64,000 nt of DNA from Arenicola marina (lineage: Eukaryota > Annelida > Polychaeta > Arenicolidae): contig OZ025252.1 in the NCBI GenBank assembly GCA_964019135.1, positions 49,078,959-49,142,958 on the forward strand, in the 5' to 3' direction. Positions 36,701-43,610 of this stretch are shown here, in pieces. Both the position numbers and the translations under genes were made by a program. Position 1 is the stretch's first letter, and each line of letters opens with the position of its first letter. The notes beneath the pieces were generated by a model that was not told where the DNA came from, searched no databases, and saw only the letters and a program-made list of their open reading frames with translations.

Positions 36701-39700
36701 ACCGCCTGGGCTGCTTCAGAGACGGTCAGTACCCCACCCCACCCCACCTCTCACCTCTACCGCCTGGGCTGCTTAAGAGACGGTCAGTACCCCACCCACC
36801 CCATCCCTCACCTCTACCGCCTGGGCTGCTTAAGAGACGGTCAGTACCCCACCCACCCCTCACCTCTACCGCCTGGGCTGCTTAAGAGACGGTCAGTACC
36901 CCACCCACCCCTAACCTCTACCGCCTGGGCTGCTTAAGGGACGGTCAGTACCCCACCCACCCCTCACCTCTACCGCCTGGGGTGCTTAAGAGACGGTCAG
37001 TACCCCACCCATCCCTCACCTCTACCGCCTTGGGTGCTTAAGACACGGTCAGTACCCCACCCATTCCTCACCTCTACCGCCTGGGCTGCTTAAGAGACGG
37101 TCAGTACCCCACCCACCCCACCCCTCACCTCTACCGCCTGGGCTGCTTAAGAGACGGTCAGTACCCCACCCATCCCTCACCTCTACCGCCTGGGCTGCTT
37201 CAGAGACGGTCAGTACCCCACCCCACCCCACCCCACACCTCTACCGCCTGGGCTGCTTCAGAGACGGTCAGTACCCCACCCACCCCACCCCACACCTCTA
37301 CCGCCTGGGCTGCTTCAGAGACGGTCAGTACCCCACCCACCCCTCACCTCTACCGCCTGGGCTGCTCAAGAGACGGTCAGTACCCCACCCCACCTCACCT
37401 CTACCGCCTGGGCTGCTTAAGAGACGGTCAGTACCCCACCCCACCCCACCCCTCACCTCTACCGCCTGGGCTGCTTCAGAGACGGTCAGTATCTCACCCC
37501 ACCCCACCTCTCACCTCTACCGCCTGGGCTGCTTAAGAGACGGTCAGTACCCCACCCCACCCCACCCACCCCTCACCTCTACCGCCTTGGCGGCTTAAGA
37601 GACGGTCAGTACCCCACCCACCCCATCCCTCACCTCTACCGCCTGGGCTGCTTAAGAGACGGTCAGTACCCCACCCACCCCTCACCTCTACCGCCTGGGC
37701 TGCTTAAGAGACGGTCAGTACCCCACCCACCCCTCACCTCTACCGCCTGGGCTGCTTAAGGGACGGTCAGTACCCCACCCATCCCTCACCTCTACCGCCT
37801 GGGGTGCTTAAGAGACGGTCAGTACCCCACCCATCCCTCACCTCCACCGCCTGGGCTGCTTCAGAGACGGTCAGTACCCCACCCATCCCTCACCTCTACC
37901 GCCTGGGCTGCTTAAGAGACGATCAGTACCCCACCCACCCCACCCCTCACCTCTACCGCCTGGGCTGCTTAAGAGACGGTCAGTACCCCACCCATCCCTC
38001 ACCTCTACCGCCTGGGGTGCTTAAGAGACGGTCAGTACCCCACCCATCCCTCACCTCTACCGCCTGGGGTGCTTAAGAGACGGTCAGTACCCCACCCCAC
38101 CCCACACCTCTACCGCCTGGGCTGCTTCAGGGACGGTCAGTACCCCACCCACCCCACCCCACACCTTTACCGCCTGGGCTGCTTCAGAGACGGTCAGTAC
38201 CCCACCCACCCCACCCCACACCTCTACCGCCTGGGCTGCTTAAGAGACGGTCAGTACCCCACCCCACCCCCTCACCTCTACCGCCTGGGCTGCTTCAGAG
38301 ACGGTCAGTACCCCACCCACCCCACCCCACCCCTCACCTCTACCGCCTGGGCTGCTTAAAAGACGGTCAGTACCCCACCCCACCCCACCCCACCCCCTCA
38401 CCTCTACCGCCTGGGCTGCTTCAGAGACGGTCAGTACCCCACCCACCCCACCCCACCCCACCCCACCTCACCTCTACCGCCTGGGCTGCTTAAGAGACGG
38501 TCAGTACCCCACCCCACCCCTCACCTCTACCGCCTGGGCTGCTTCAGAGACTGTCAGACATCGTGTTCCTGATCTACGTCTACCAGCGCTACATCTACCC
38601 AGTGGACAATGTTATGTGTCGATATTAACCCCTCATTGACTGTTGCTTGCAGACATCGTGTTCCTGATCTACGTCTACCAGCGCTACATCTATCCAGTGG
38701 ACAATGTTATGTGTCGATATTAACCCCTCATTGACTGTTGCTTGCAGACATCGTGTTCCTGATCTACGTCTACCAGCGCTACATCTACCCAGTGGACAAT
38801 GTTATGTGTCGATATTAACCCCTCATTGACTGTGGCTTGCAGACATCGTGTTCCTGATCTACGTCTACCAGCGCCACATCTACCCAGTGGACAATGTTAT
38901 GTGTCGATATTAACCCCTCATTGACTGTGGCTTGCAGACATCGTGTTCCTGATCTACGTCTACCAGCGCCACATCTACCCAGTGGACAATGTTATGTGTC
39001 GATATTAACCCCTCATTGACTGTGGCTTGCAGACATCGTGTTCCTGATCTACGTCTACCAGCGCTACATCTACCCAGTGGACAATGTTATGTGTCGATAT
39101 TAACCCCTCATTGACTGTTGCTTGCAGACATCGTGTTCCTGATCTACGTCTACCAGCGCTACATCTACCCAGTGGACAATGTTATGTGTCGATATTAACC
39201 CCTCATTGACTGTTGCTTGCAGACATCGTGTTCCTGATCTACGTCTACCAGCGCTACATCTACCCAGTGGACAATGTTATGTGTCGATATTAACCCCTCA
39301 TTGACTGTGGCTTGCAGACATCGTGTTCCTGATCTACGTCTACCAGCGCTACATCTACCCAGTGGACTATGTTATGTGTCGATATTAACCCCTCATTGAC
39401 TGTGGCTTGCAGACATCGTGTTCCTGATCTACGTCTACCAGCGCTACATCTACCCAGTGGACAATGTTATGTGTCGATATTAACCCCTCATTGACTGTTG
39501 CTTGCAGACATCGTGTTCCTGATCTACGTCTACCAGCGCTACATCTACCCAGTGGACAATGTTATGTGTCGATATTAACCCCTCATTGACTGTGGCTTGC
39601 AGACATCGTGTTCCTGATCTACGTCTACCAGCGCTACATCTACCCAGTGGACAATGTTATGTGTCGATATTAACCCCTCATTGACTGTTGCTTGCAGACA

Positions 39701-41824
39701 TCGTGTTCCTGATCTACGTCTACCAGCGCTACATCTACCCAGTGGACAATGTTATGTGTCGATATTAACCCCTCATTGACTGTGGCTTGCAGACATCGTG
39801 TTCCTGATCTACGTCTACCAGCGCTACATCTACCCAGTGGACAATGTTATGTGTCGATATTAACCCCTCATTGACTGTTGCTTGCAGACATCGTGTTCCT
39901 GATCTACGTCTACCAGCGCTACATCTACCCAGTGGACAATGTTATGTGTCGATATTAACCCCTCATTGACTGTTGCTTGCAGACATCGTGTTCCTGATCT
40001 ACGTCTACCAGCGCTACATCTACCCAGTACACTATGTTATGTGTCGATATTAACCCCTCATTGACTGTTGCTTGCAGACATCGTGTTCCTGATCTACGTC
40101 TACCAGCGCTACATCTACCCAGTTTACAATGTTATTTGTCGATATTAACCCCTCATTGACTGTTGCTTGCAAACATCGTGTTCCAGATCTTCGTCTACCA
40201 GCGCTACATCTACCCTGTGGACTATGTTATGTGTCGATATTAACCCCTCATTGACTGTCGCTTGCAGACATCGTGTTCCTGATCTACGTCTACCAGCGCT
40301 ACATCTACCCAGTTTACAATGTTATTTGTCGATATTAACCCCTCATTGACTGTGGTTTGCAGAGATCGTGTTCCTGATCTACGTCTACCAGCGCTACATC
40401 TACCCAGTTTACAATGTTATTTGTCGATATTAACCCCTCATTGACTGTTGCTTGCAGACATCGTGTTCCTGATCTACGTCTACCAGCGCTACATCTACCC
40501 AGTTTACAATGCTATGTGTCGATATTAACCCCTCACTGACTGTTTCTTGCAGACATCGTGTTCCTGATCTACGTCTACCAGCGCTACATCTACCCAGTGG
40601 ACAATGTTATGTGTCGATATTAACCCCTCGTTGACTGTTGTTTGCAGACATCGTGTTCCTGATCTACGTCTACCAGCGCTACATCTACCCAGTGGACAAT
40701 GTTATGTGTCGATATTAACCCCTCATTGACTGTTGCTTGCAGACATCGTGTTCCTGATCTACGTCTACCAGCGCTACATCTACCCAGTGGACAATGTTAT
40801 GTGTCGATATTAACCCCTCATTGACTGTTGCTTGCAGACATCGTGTTCCTGATCTACGTCTACCAGCGCTACATCTACCCAGTGGACAATGTTATGTGTC
40901 GATATTAACCCCTCATTGACTGTGGCTTGCAGACATCGTGTTCCTGATCTACGTCTACCAGCGCTACATCTACCCAGTGGACAATGTTATGTGTCGATAT
41001 TAACCCCTCATTGACTGTTGCTTGCAGACATCGTGTTCCTGATCTACGTCTACCAGCGCTACATCTACCCAGTGGACAATGTTATGTGTCGATATTAACC
41101 CCTCATTGACTGTGGCTTGCAGACATCGTGTTCCTGATCTACGTCTACCAGCGCTACATCTACCCAATGGACAATGTTATGTGTCGATATTAACCCCTCA
41201 TTGACTGTTGCTTGCAGACATCGTGTTCCTGATCTACGTCTACCAGCGCTACATCTACCCAGTGGACAATGTTATGTGTCGATATTAACCCCTCATTGAC
41301 TGTTGCTTGCAGACATCGTGTTCCTGATCTACGTCTACCAGCGCTACATCTACCCAATGGACAATGTTATGTGTCGATATTAACCCCTCATTGACTGTTG
41401 CTTGCAGACATCGTGTTCCTGATCTACGTCTACCAGCGCTACATCTACCCAGTGGACAATGTTATGTGTCGATATTAACCCCTCATTGACTGTTGCTTGC
41501 AGACATCGTGTTCCTGATCTACGTCTACCAGCGCTACATCTACCCAGTGGACAATGTTATGTGTCGATATTAACCCCTCATTGACTGTTGCTTGCAGACA
41601 TCGTGTTCCTGATCTACGTCTACCAGCGCTACATCTACCCAGTGGACAACAAGCGGGTCAACGAATACGGCGTCAGCGCGGACATGTTGCAGGGGGAGGA
41701 GAACGCTTCCGAGAATGGCGAGGCCCAGGCCATAGGGGACTCGCCAGAGGGCGCTGGGGGAGACTGCGATTCACCAGAGGGCGCCACCGAACCCAAGACC
41801 GGAGAGGAGAAAAAAAACGATTAA
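9700..41824 (+). CDS. CLPTM1: CLPTM1 orthologue (cleft lip and palate transmembrane protein 1), 14 exons, one in an assembly gap
   Basis: The CLPTM1/CLPTM1L family (Pfam CLPTM1) comprises multi-pass membrane proteins of the ER/Golgi and plasma membrane. In mammals CLPTM1 retains GABA-A receptors inside the cell, and the paralogue CLPTM1L acts as a glycolipid scramblase. The visible exons read in order against vertebrate CLPTM1: a first membrane segment in exon 2 (RGFIIYMISSFF), the luminal domain with LVYGDWT, SHWHPNLTINIVDDHTPWVK and NEYWNL, then the membrane core with ETNPYLL, IVHSVFEFLAFKN, EGLSVRSVFFNVFQS, DNETNFVV, HKGWYSWVLSLMYGFLLTF, LYRLGCFRD and IYVYQRYIYPVDNKRVNEYG. All visible exon joins keep frame with GT-AG ends. 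Exon 13 (about 57 codons) falls in the N gap. Expected length is about 640 residues, close to the human 669. The gene is unusual in that six of its splice junctions lie inside tandem repeats. Confidence 0.96.
10105..11747. mobile_element. Mutator-like DNA transposon derivative, about 360-bp terminal inverted repeats, 9-bp target duplication
   Basis: The element starts GGGCCCGGATATTTTGTA and ends with the inverse. It is bordered by identical 9-mers CAAAAAATG at 10096-10104 and 11748-11756. The inverted repeats span about 10105-10461 and 11382-11747 and are highly similar, including a palindrome CTGCGGCGCCGCAG near each end and a poly-G/poly-C run. A 9-bp duplication with long inverted repeats is the hallmark of MULEs; 8-bp KDZ/Zisupton-type elements also carry Ulp1 proteases and cannot be excluded. 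The interior (about 920 bp) keeps only the protease-PHD frame; no transposase is visible, so this is an internally deleted, non-autonomous copy. It lies in CLPTM1 intron 1. Confidence 0.85.
10763..11266 (-). CDS. Transposon-borne Ulp1/C48-type cysteine protease C-terminus plus PHD-like finger
   Basis: The frame encodes about 167 residues. The segment VWQQQQNGWDCGVFAIASL is the Ulp1/SENP-type motif: Gln of the oxyanion hole upstream, then NGWDCG with the catalytic Cys. The catalytic His and Asp would lie upstream and are not all present, so this is a C-terminal fragment (the domain is usually about 200 residues). After a basic stretch comes a zinc-finger-like tail, CSCHLPQYYDDMVQCNVCDR, then W, a Cys, and FFCSDC at the end. 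This resembles a PHD finger, although the usual His after CD-x-W-x is Phe here. The frame lies inside a Mutator-like element and likely belongs to it, not to the host. The true start is unknown; the first Met falls near the border of the right inverted repeat. Confidence 0.75.
   Translation of the reverse strand: MGGRCMYKTASTKAQQPLTPSLEIQLAQIYGHGRTSLDVILPVWQQQQNGWDCGVFAIASLIEYCSGGYRDLLKKGVIGFEFKRDMMRSCLIDIIKGKSIRSFPKFDVPSKKVKHRKIKLPLYCSCHLPQYYDDMVQCNVCDRWLFQKCVNMSVNEMDKDFFCSDCS
11876..12349 (+). mobile_element. LINE ORF2 3' end (C-terminal zinc finger) with 3' hairpin, degraded
   Basis: The translation SRLHWLGNVHYMQDKRIPKD then VLYSELVDGKRPTGWPKLRF and CKRDMKAFGIDPDSWEDLA is the conserved C-terminal region of a widespread invertebrate LINE reverse transcriptase polyprotein. 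A second frame continues into the terminal finger CDDCGKLCRSQIGLLSH. The two parts are in different frames (switch between about 12060 and 12130), so the copy is broken. The 3' end carries a small stem-loop, CGTCT-TTCGC-AGACG at 12322-12336, typical of the tail recognised by such elements. Only the last about 470 bp are present; no target duplication is found. Confidence 0.8.
12350..13590. other. Unrecognised intron 1 DNA
   Basis: AT-rich, non-repetitive. A hairpin-capable stretch, GGGACCCAGGAG ... CTCCT ... GGGTCCC, occurs at about 12637-12671. No gene or complete mobile element is recognised. Confidence 0.5.
13592..24267. repeat. 10.7-kb minisatellite, 42-44-bp unit, about 245 copies, CLPTM1 intron 1
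   Basis: The unit reads GAGGATTCCTGGGTTTCTCA, TACCAGCCATGAGGTGTGAG plus a G-run of 4-6. Variants (GTTACTCATACCAG, CTCATGTGAGCCATGAGG without the GTGTGAG segment, TGAGTGGGG) occur in mixed order. The left third is the most diverged and the right end the most homogeneous. A block of about 2 kb is present twice with an offset of 4785 bp: for instance the variant order at 14850-16130 is repeated at 19640-20920. Minus-strand open frames of up to 143 codons come from the repeat. Confidence 0.97.
24269..24810. repeat. 49-bp minisatellite ending exactly at the CLPTM1 exon 2 acceptor, 11 copies
   Basis: The unit is ACTATACAATAGTGCTCATT, GTGTTCCTGTACTGTCTGTA, TTAATTAGG. Every unit ends in a pyrimidine-rich stretch followed by TTAATTAG, an acceptor-like sequence; the last unit differs (CTGTCTGTCTGTATCAG) and its AG is the real acceptor of exon 2. 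Copies 1-7 carry GTGTTCCTG and later copies GTATTCATG, so the array has a polarity of variants. Confidence 0.95.
24811..25008 (+). CDS. CLPTM1: CLPTM1 exon 2 (residues 30-95)
   Basis: Begins PAEPQPQPAAGGWGGMAMIK and continues TFVVRGFIIYMISSFFRKSP, ending NLFQKETVM before the GTACGA donor. It contains the first hydrophobic membrane segment of the family, followed by the basic RK and a Pro-rich linker. Phase 0 at both ends. Vertebrate CLPTM1 has the same order: Pro/Gln-rich cytosolic stretch, membrane segment IISW-SS-FRR, NLFPK-T. Confidence 0.95.
25177..25380. repeat. 39-bp minisatellite duplicating the exon 3 acceptor, 5 junction copies
   Basis: The unit GTTCTATTTATTGGCAGGAT, CTCTATGTGTATCATGTAT contains the intron end (TTATTGGCAG) and the first 15 nt of exon 3 (GATCTCTATGTGTAT). 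Acceptor AGs precede positions 25216, 25255, 25294, 25333 and 25372, all 39 bp apart. In the exon 3 frame each extra unit reads DLYVYHVCSIYWQ or DLYVYLVCSIYWQ with no stop. Confidence 0.96.
25372..25530 (+). CDS. CLPTM1: CLPTM1 exon 3 (residues 96-148)
   Basis: Encodes DLYVYLSENEVFRDFENKDA then LFWLEEELVYGDWTGG and ends KLTISE. It aligns with the start of the luminal domain of vertebrate CLPTM1 (HVYISEHEHF, LVYGDWTSG). The exon uses the most downstream of five identical acceptors in this model; starting at any of the four upstream ones would add 13, 26, 39 or 52 residues in frame. Confidence 0.94.
25707..25824 (+). CDS. CLPTM1: CLPTM1 exon 4 (residues 149-188)
   Basis: Acceptor CTTTGCAG, donor GTAAGT, phase 1 at the 3' end. 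Encodes NVQNNGSLYMHVYLVKTGMS then PNPKDKDNYDKNYMVKKTK. It matches VQQNGSIYIHVYFTKSGFHP of vertebrate CLPTM1. Contains one N-glycosylation-like sequon (NNGS does not fit N-x-S/T exactly; N-G-S does). Confidence 0.95.
26123..26208 (+). CDS. CLPTM1: CLPTM1 exon 5 (residues 188-216)
   Basis: Acceptor TTAACTGCAG, donor GTAGGT. The codon split with exon 4 gives Gln, then LNKFKKRKFHTLKNLLTG and TTDAHPDLLT. It matches the basic INKYKRRRFQKTKNLLTGE segment of the family. Total length with the carried base is 29 codons, restoring phase 0. Confidence 0.94.
26609..26726 (+). CDS. CLPTM1: CLPTM1 exon 6 (residues 217-256)
   Basis: Acceptor CGTTTACAG, donor ACT|GTAAGT. Encodes NSNETKYEVLSHWHPNLTIN then IVDDHTPWVKGSVPAPLDN, the most conserved luminal block of CLPTM1. 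The exon must end at the first of many GTAAGT copies: reading on into the next unit gives CKSAARYGTTR and a stop at 26759-26761. Confidence 0.96.
26715..28870. repeat. 37-bp minisatellite duplicating the exon 6 donor, about 58 copies including short units
   Basis: The unit CACTCGATAACTGTAAGTCT, GCCGCCAGACATGGCAC contains the last 12 nt of exon 6 and a full GTAAGT donor. About one in four units is a 23-bp short form (CGATCACCAGACATGGCACC) lacking the donor. Blocks of several units recur (27346-27740, 28071-28330 and 28310-28560 share the same order of long, short, CTCAATAACT and ATTGCACTCC/ATTGCACCCC variants), pointing to repeated block duplication. The array fills most of intron 6. Confidence 0.96.
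29013..29115 (+). CDS. CLPTM1: CLPTM1 exon 7 (residues 256-290), minimal form
   Basis: Acceptor CTGTTTTCAG. The split codon makes Tyr, then IEFKQGTNYYYPIVYFNEYW, NLNQEYQPINDTT and a split Lys codon AA|G. The donor taken is the first CCAA|GTATGTGA, so that exon 8 continues VLNLTLTFSPLSLFKWQMYA, as in vertebrate PINES...FCPLSLWRWQLYAAQ. Later identical donors lie every 51 bp, each in the same phase, so the 3' end of this exon is ambiguous from sequence alone. Confidence 0.92.
29094..30210. repeat. 51-bp minisatellite duplicating the exon 7 donor, about 22 copies
   Basis: The unit CAACGACACCACCAAGTATG, TGACTCGATATAACACATTT, AGGTGTCCAAT contains the end of exon 7 (ATCAACGACACCACCAA) and a GTATGT donor. 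Fifty-one is a multiple of three, and the first 17 units have no stop in the exon frame: each reads YVTRYNTFRCPINDTTK. The rightmost units (from about 29985) change CTCGA to TTTGA, which introduces a stop. The longest continuous frame runs from 28979 to 29995. Confidence 0.96.
30470..30614 (+). CDS. CLPTM1: CLPTM1 exon 8 (residues 290-338)
   Basis: Acceptor CCTTCTGCAG, donor GTGAGG. Encodes (K)VLNLTLTFSPLSLFKWQMYA, AQTMRNRWYSFLGDDFMEES, DEDQDSLK. It matches the SFCPLSLWRWQLYAAQ ... FLGDELYEQSDEEQDSVK segment of vertebrate CLPTM1, the junction between the luminal domain and the next membrane segment. Confidence 0.96.
30833..30926 (+). CDS. CLPTM1: CLPTM1 exon 9 (residues 339-370)
   Basis: Acceptor CTCGCTGCAG, donor G|GTATGA, phase 1 at the 3' end. 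Encodes QALTETNPYLLGLTIIVSIV then HSVFEFLAFKN, a membrane segment that is almost identical in vertebrates (ETNPYLLALTIIVSIVHSVF). Confidence 0.97.
31082..31272 (+). CDS. CLPTM1: CLPTM1 exon 10 (residues 370-433)
   Basis: Acceptor CTTTGCTGCAG, donor GTAAGA. Encodes (D)IQFWRNRKSMEGLSVRSVFF, NVFQSLVVVLYVMDNETNFV, VRCSVVVGLAIEIWKIHKVM, DVR. It contains two hydrophobic segments around the invariant DNETNF loop. Very close to the family. Confidence 0.97.
31521..31616 (+). CDS. CLPTM1: CLPTM1 exon 11 (residues 434-465)
   Basis: Acceptor CTAATTTCAG, donor GTGAGT, phase 0. Encodes LDRENRYFGLIPRLTIHDKS then TYTESLTRKYDM, matching LDREHR...FPRLSFKDKSTYIES-T-YDDM in vertebrates. Confidence 0.96.
31805..32010. 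repeat. Triplicated exon 12 acceptor region, 76- and 73-bp units
   Basis: ACTGTTTGTTTACAGAT followed by GCCTTCAAGTATCTGTCGTG occurs three times, with acceptor AGs ending at 31835, 31911 and 31984. The two upstream copies have diverged downstream of the shared exon start and hit TGA in the exon frame after 7 and 10 codons, so only the third can make a full protein. This is the smallest of the junction duplications. Confidence 0.93.
31985..32120 (+). CDS. CLPTM1: CLPTM1 exon 12 (residues 466-511)
   Basis: Acceptor TTTGTTTACAG (third copy), donor G|GTAAGC, phase 1. Encodes IAFKYLSWLLFPLLGAYAVY, SVIYNEHKGWYSWVLSLMYG, FLLTF: two hydrophobic segments around the EHKGWYSWVLS motif that is nearly invariant in the family. 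Confidence 0.97.
32212..32411. other. 200-N assembly gap hiding CLPTM1 exon 13
   Basis: The run is exactly 200 N, a usual placeholder, so its true size is unknown. The family segment between LLTFG and YRLGCLRD (about 55 residues, in vertebrates starting FITMTPQLFINYKLKSVAHL) is absent elsewhere in the window and must lie here. The gap sits at the left edge of the exon 13 donor array, where assembly would fail. Confidence 0.9.
32412..38550. repeat. About 47-67-bp minisatellite duplicating the exon 13 donor, over 100 copies
   Basis: The unit CACCTCTACCGCCTGGGCTG, CTTCAGAGACGGTCAGTACC, then CCACC repeats contains the end of exon 13 (LYRLGCFRD, GAC G) and a GTCAGT donor. Length varies with the number of CCACC/CCACCC blocks. 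Two subtypes exist, CTTCAGAGAC and CTTAAGAGAC. A block of about 2.4 kb is present twice in tandem with an offset of 2490 bp: for example the rare CCCCCCCGCCCCCACAC variant at 33654 and 36144, and the same order of variants from about 33350 to 35500 and 35840 to 37990. The right end joins the exon 14 array directly. Confidence 0.96.
38551..41655. repeat. 95-bp minisatellite duplicating the exon 14 acceptor, 32 units plus the real exon
   Basis: The unit ACATCGTGTTCCTGATCTAC, GTCTACCAGCGCTACATCTA, CCCAGTGGACAATGTTATGT, GTCGATATTAACCCCTCATT, GACTGTTGCTTGCAG holds the first 52 nt of exon 14 plus the intron end. The first exon-like start is at 38558 and the real one at 41598: 3040 bp, exactly 32 units, so there is no net length change. 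Substitutions are few (GTTGC/GTGGC, GGACAA/TTTACAA). Read in the exon frame each unit gives PVDNVMCRY and a stop. Confidence 0.97.
41598..41824 (+). CDS. CLPTM1: CLPTM1 exon 14 (last coding exon)
   Basis: The last TTGCTTGCAG acceptor is followed by (D)IVFLIYVYQRYIYPVDNKRV then NEYGVSADMLQGEENASENG and an acidic Glu/Asp/Gly-rich tail ending EEKKND before TAA. It matches VVFFIYLYQRWIYRVDPTRV NEFG of vertebrates, including a lysine-rich end (KKND here, KKKD in human). The tail contains a twice-used DSPEGA motif. Confidence 0.97.
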
Positions 41825-42164
41825 ATGAACAAGCTGTCATTAGCAGTGGAACCTTTTAGGCAAATTTTAAAGCGTTTGTTTGTTGCTGCATTTGTAAGTT
41901 GCTGCCAAATGAAGTATAATTTATATTTATATATATATATATATGTATATATAGCTTTTAAATTTTTCTGGGATGTGATTGTAAAACGGATTAATGTGTT
42001 CAATATCTGTCCTGTTGATGACTTCATGGCTCGAAGGGCAAAGATTTGTTCTAAGATAGAAAAAAGATACACAGCGTGTTGAACAAAACGTATGTTGTAA
42101 AGCGGTTCAATGTGACCCCGCTAGCCTGTCACTCCGGGCTCTGTGCCGTCTTGGTTCTGTGTCA

Positions 42165-42635
42165 GTAAGTGCACCTGCTCCAGGCACCTATACCGGGCAT
42201 CTGCACTAGGCACCTGCACCGGACACCTATACCGGGCACCTGCACCAAGCACCTACACCAGGCACCTGCACCGGGCACCTGCATCAAGCACCTACACCAG
42301 GCACCTGCACTAGGCACCTGCACCGGGCACCTACACCAGGCACCTACACCAGGCACCTACACCAAACACCTATACTGGGCACCTATACTGGGCACCTGCA
42401 CCGGGCACCTACACCAGGCACCTACACCAGGCACCTGCACCAGGCACCTACACCAGGCACCTACACCAGGCACCTTCACCTGCACCAGGCACCTTCACCG
42501 GCACCAGGCACCTATACCAGGCACCTGCACTAAGCACCTACACCAGGCACCTGCACCTGCACCAGACACCTACAACAGGCACCTGCACCAGGCACCTGCA
42601 CCTGCACCAGGCACCTACACCAGGCACCAGGCGAG
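42165..42635. repeat. 13-bp minisatellite, about 35 copies
   Basis: The unit is CAGGCACCTACAC / CAGGCACCTGCAC with variants (CCGGGCACC, CAAGCACC). Thirteen is not a multiple of three, so the open frames seen here repeat with a 13-residue period in all frames and are not genes. Lies in the probable CLPTM1 3' UTR. Confidence 0.93.
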
Positions 42636-43199
42636 GGGATCGCGCTGCACAGAGTGCTGTCTCGACGGCAGTAAGCGCTAAATATTTAATCTGACCCGTT
42701 TTATATTATGAATTTGAATATGAGATAACGAGAAAGAATGAAAGATGGGAGGATGCAGTACAGTAATCGTTGACGCCGTGATTGTACACTGTATATCGTT
42801 AGTTAATCAGTATCTGGTAATCTCGTCCAAGGAATCGACCCCTGCTGATGGTTTTATAATTCCCACCTCGTCTTAACCCCTTTCGGCCTACTCATTAGTT
42901 GATTTAGTGTGTGTCGTTTAATACGCCGTATGTTGCAGTGACTCAGTGTTTATTTCCGGCAGTGTACGCCACTCTGTTGTATAATGTCTGCTTGGTTGTG
43001 AGAATTGGGAAAGTTTCCAAGGTGAATGGTTCCAGCTGGCAAGTTTCGTTAGCTCCATTAGTAACAAGTTCCATAGTCGGAAGTTACCTTCACCCTTCCT
43101 TCCCTCCTCTTACGTATCAGTCGATCCGGCCCAACTCTCCCTACCGCAGTGTTATACGTGAGCAACTTGTGTGTCCTGTTCGGCCAAGTGGAGTAACGT

Positions 43200-43610
43200 G
43201 CCAGTCCCGTGGTACTGGTTCCTGAGTCACGTGGTACGGATTTAGGAGTCACGTGGTACTGGTTTAGGAGTCACATGATACTGGTTCCTGAGTCACGTGG
43301 TACTGGTTTAGGAGTCACGTGGTACTGGTTTAGGAGTCACATGGTTCTGGTTCCGTGGTTACGTGGTACTTGTTCCGGAGTCACGTGGTACTGGTTACGT
43401 GGTACTGGTTCCGGAGTCACGTGGTATTGGTTCCGGAGTCCCGTGGTACTGGTTCCGTGGTTACGTGGTACTGGTTCCGGAGTCACGTGGTACTGGTTCC
43501 GGAGTCACGTGGTACTGGTTCCGGAGTCACGTGGTACTGGTTCCGGAGTCCCGTGGTACCGGTTCCGGAGTCACGTGGTACCGGTTCCGGAGTCCCGTGG
43601 TACCGGGTGT
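43200..43610. repeat. 22-bp minisatellite, about 18 copies
   Basis: The unit GAGTCACGTGGTACTGGTTC plus CG; each copy carries CACGTG, the E-box palindrome. A shortened unit (TTACGTGGTACTGGTTCCG) recurs. Open frames here are repeat artefacts. Confidence 0.93.

Noticed and set aside
38558-41597. Thirty-two extra coding exons of CLPTM1
   Set aside because: Each copy has an acceptor and exon start but no good donor and runs into TAA after 23 codons; they are junction duplicates, not cassette exons.
38551-41655. Introner-type mobile intron family
   Set aside because: Introners spread similar introns to many sites; here each array is a different sequence confined to its own junction.
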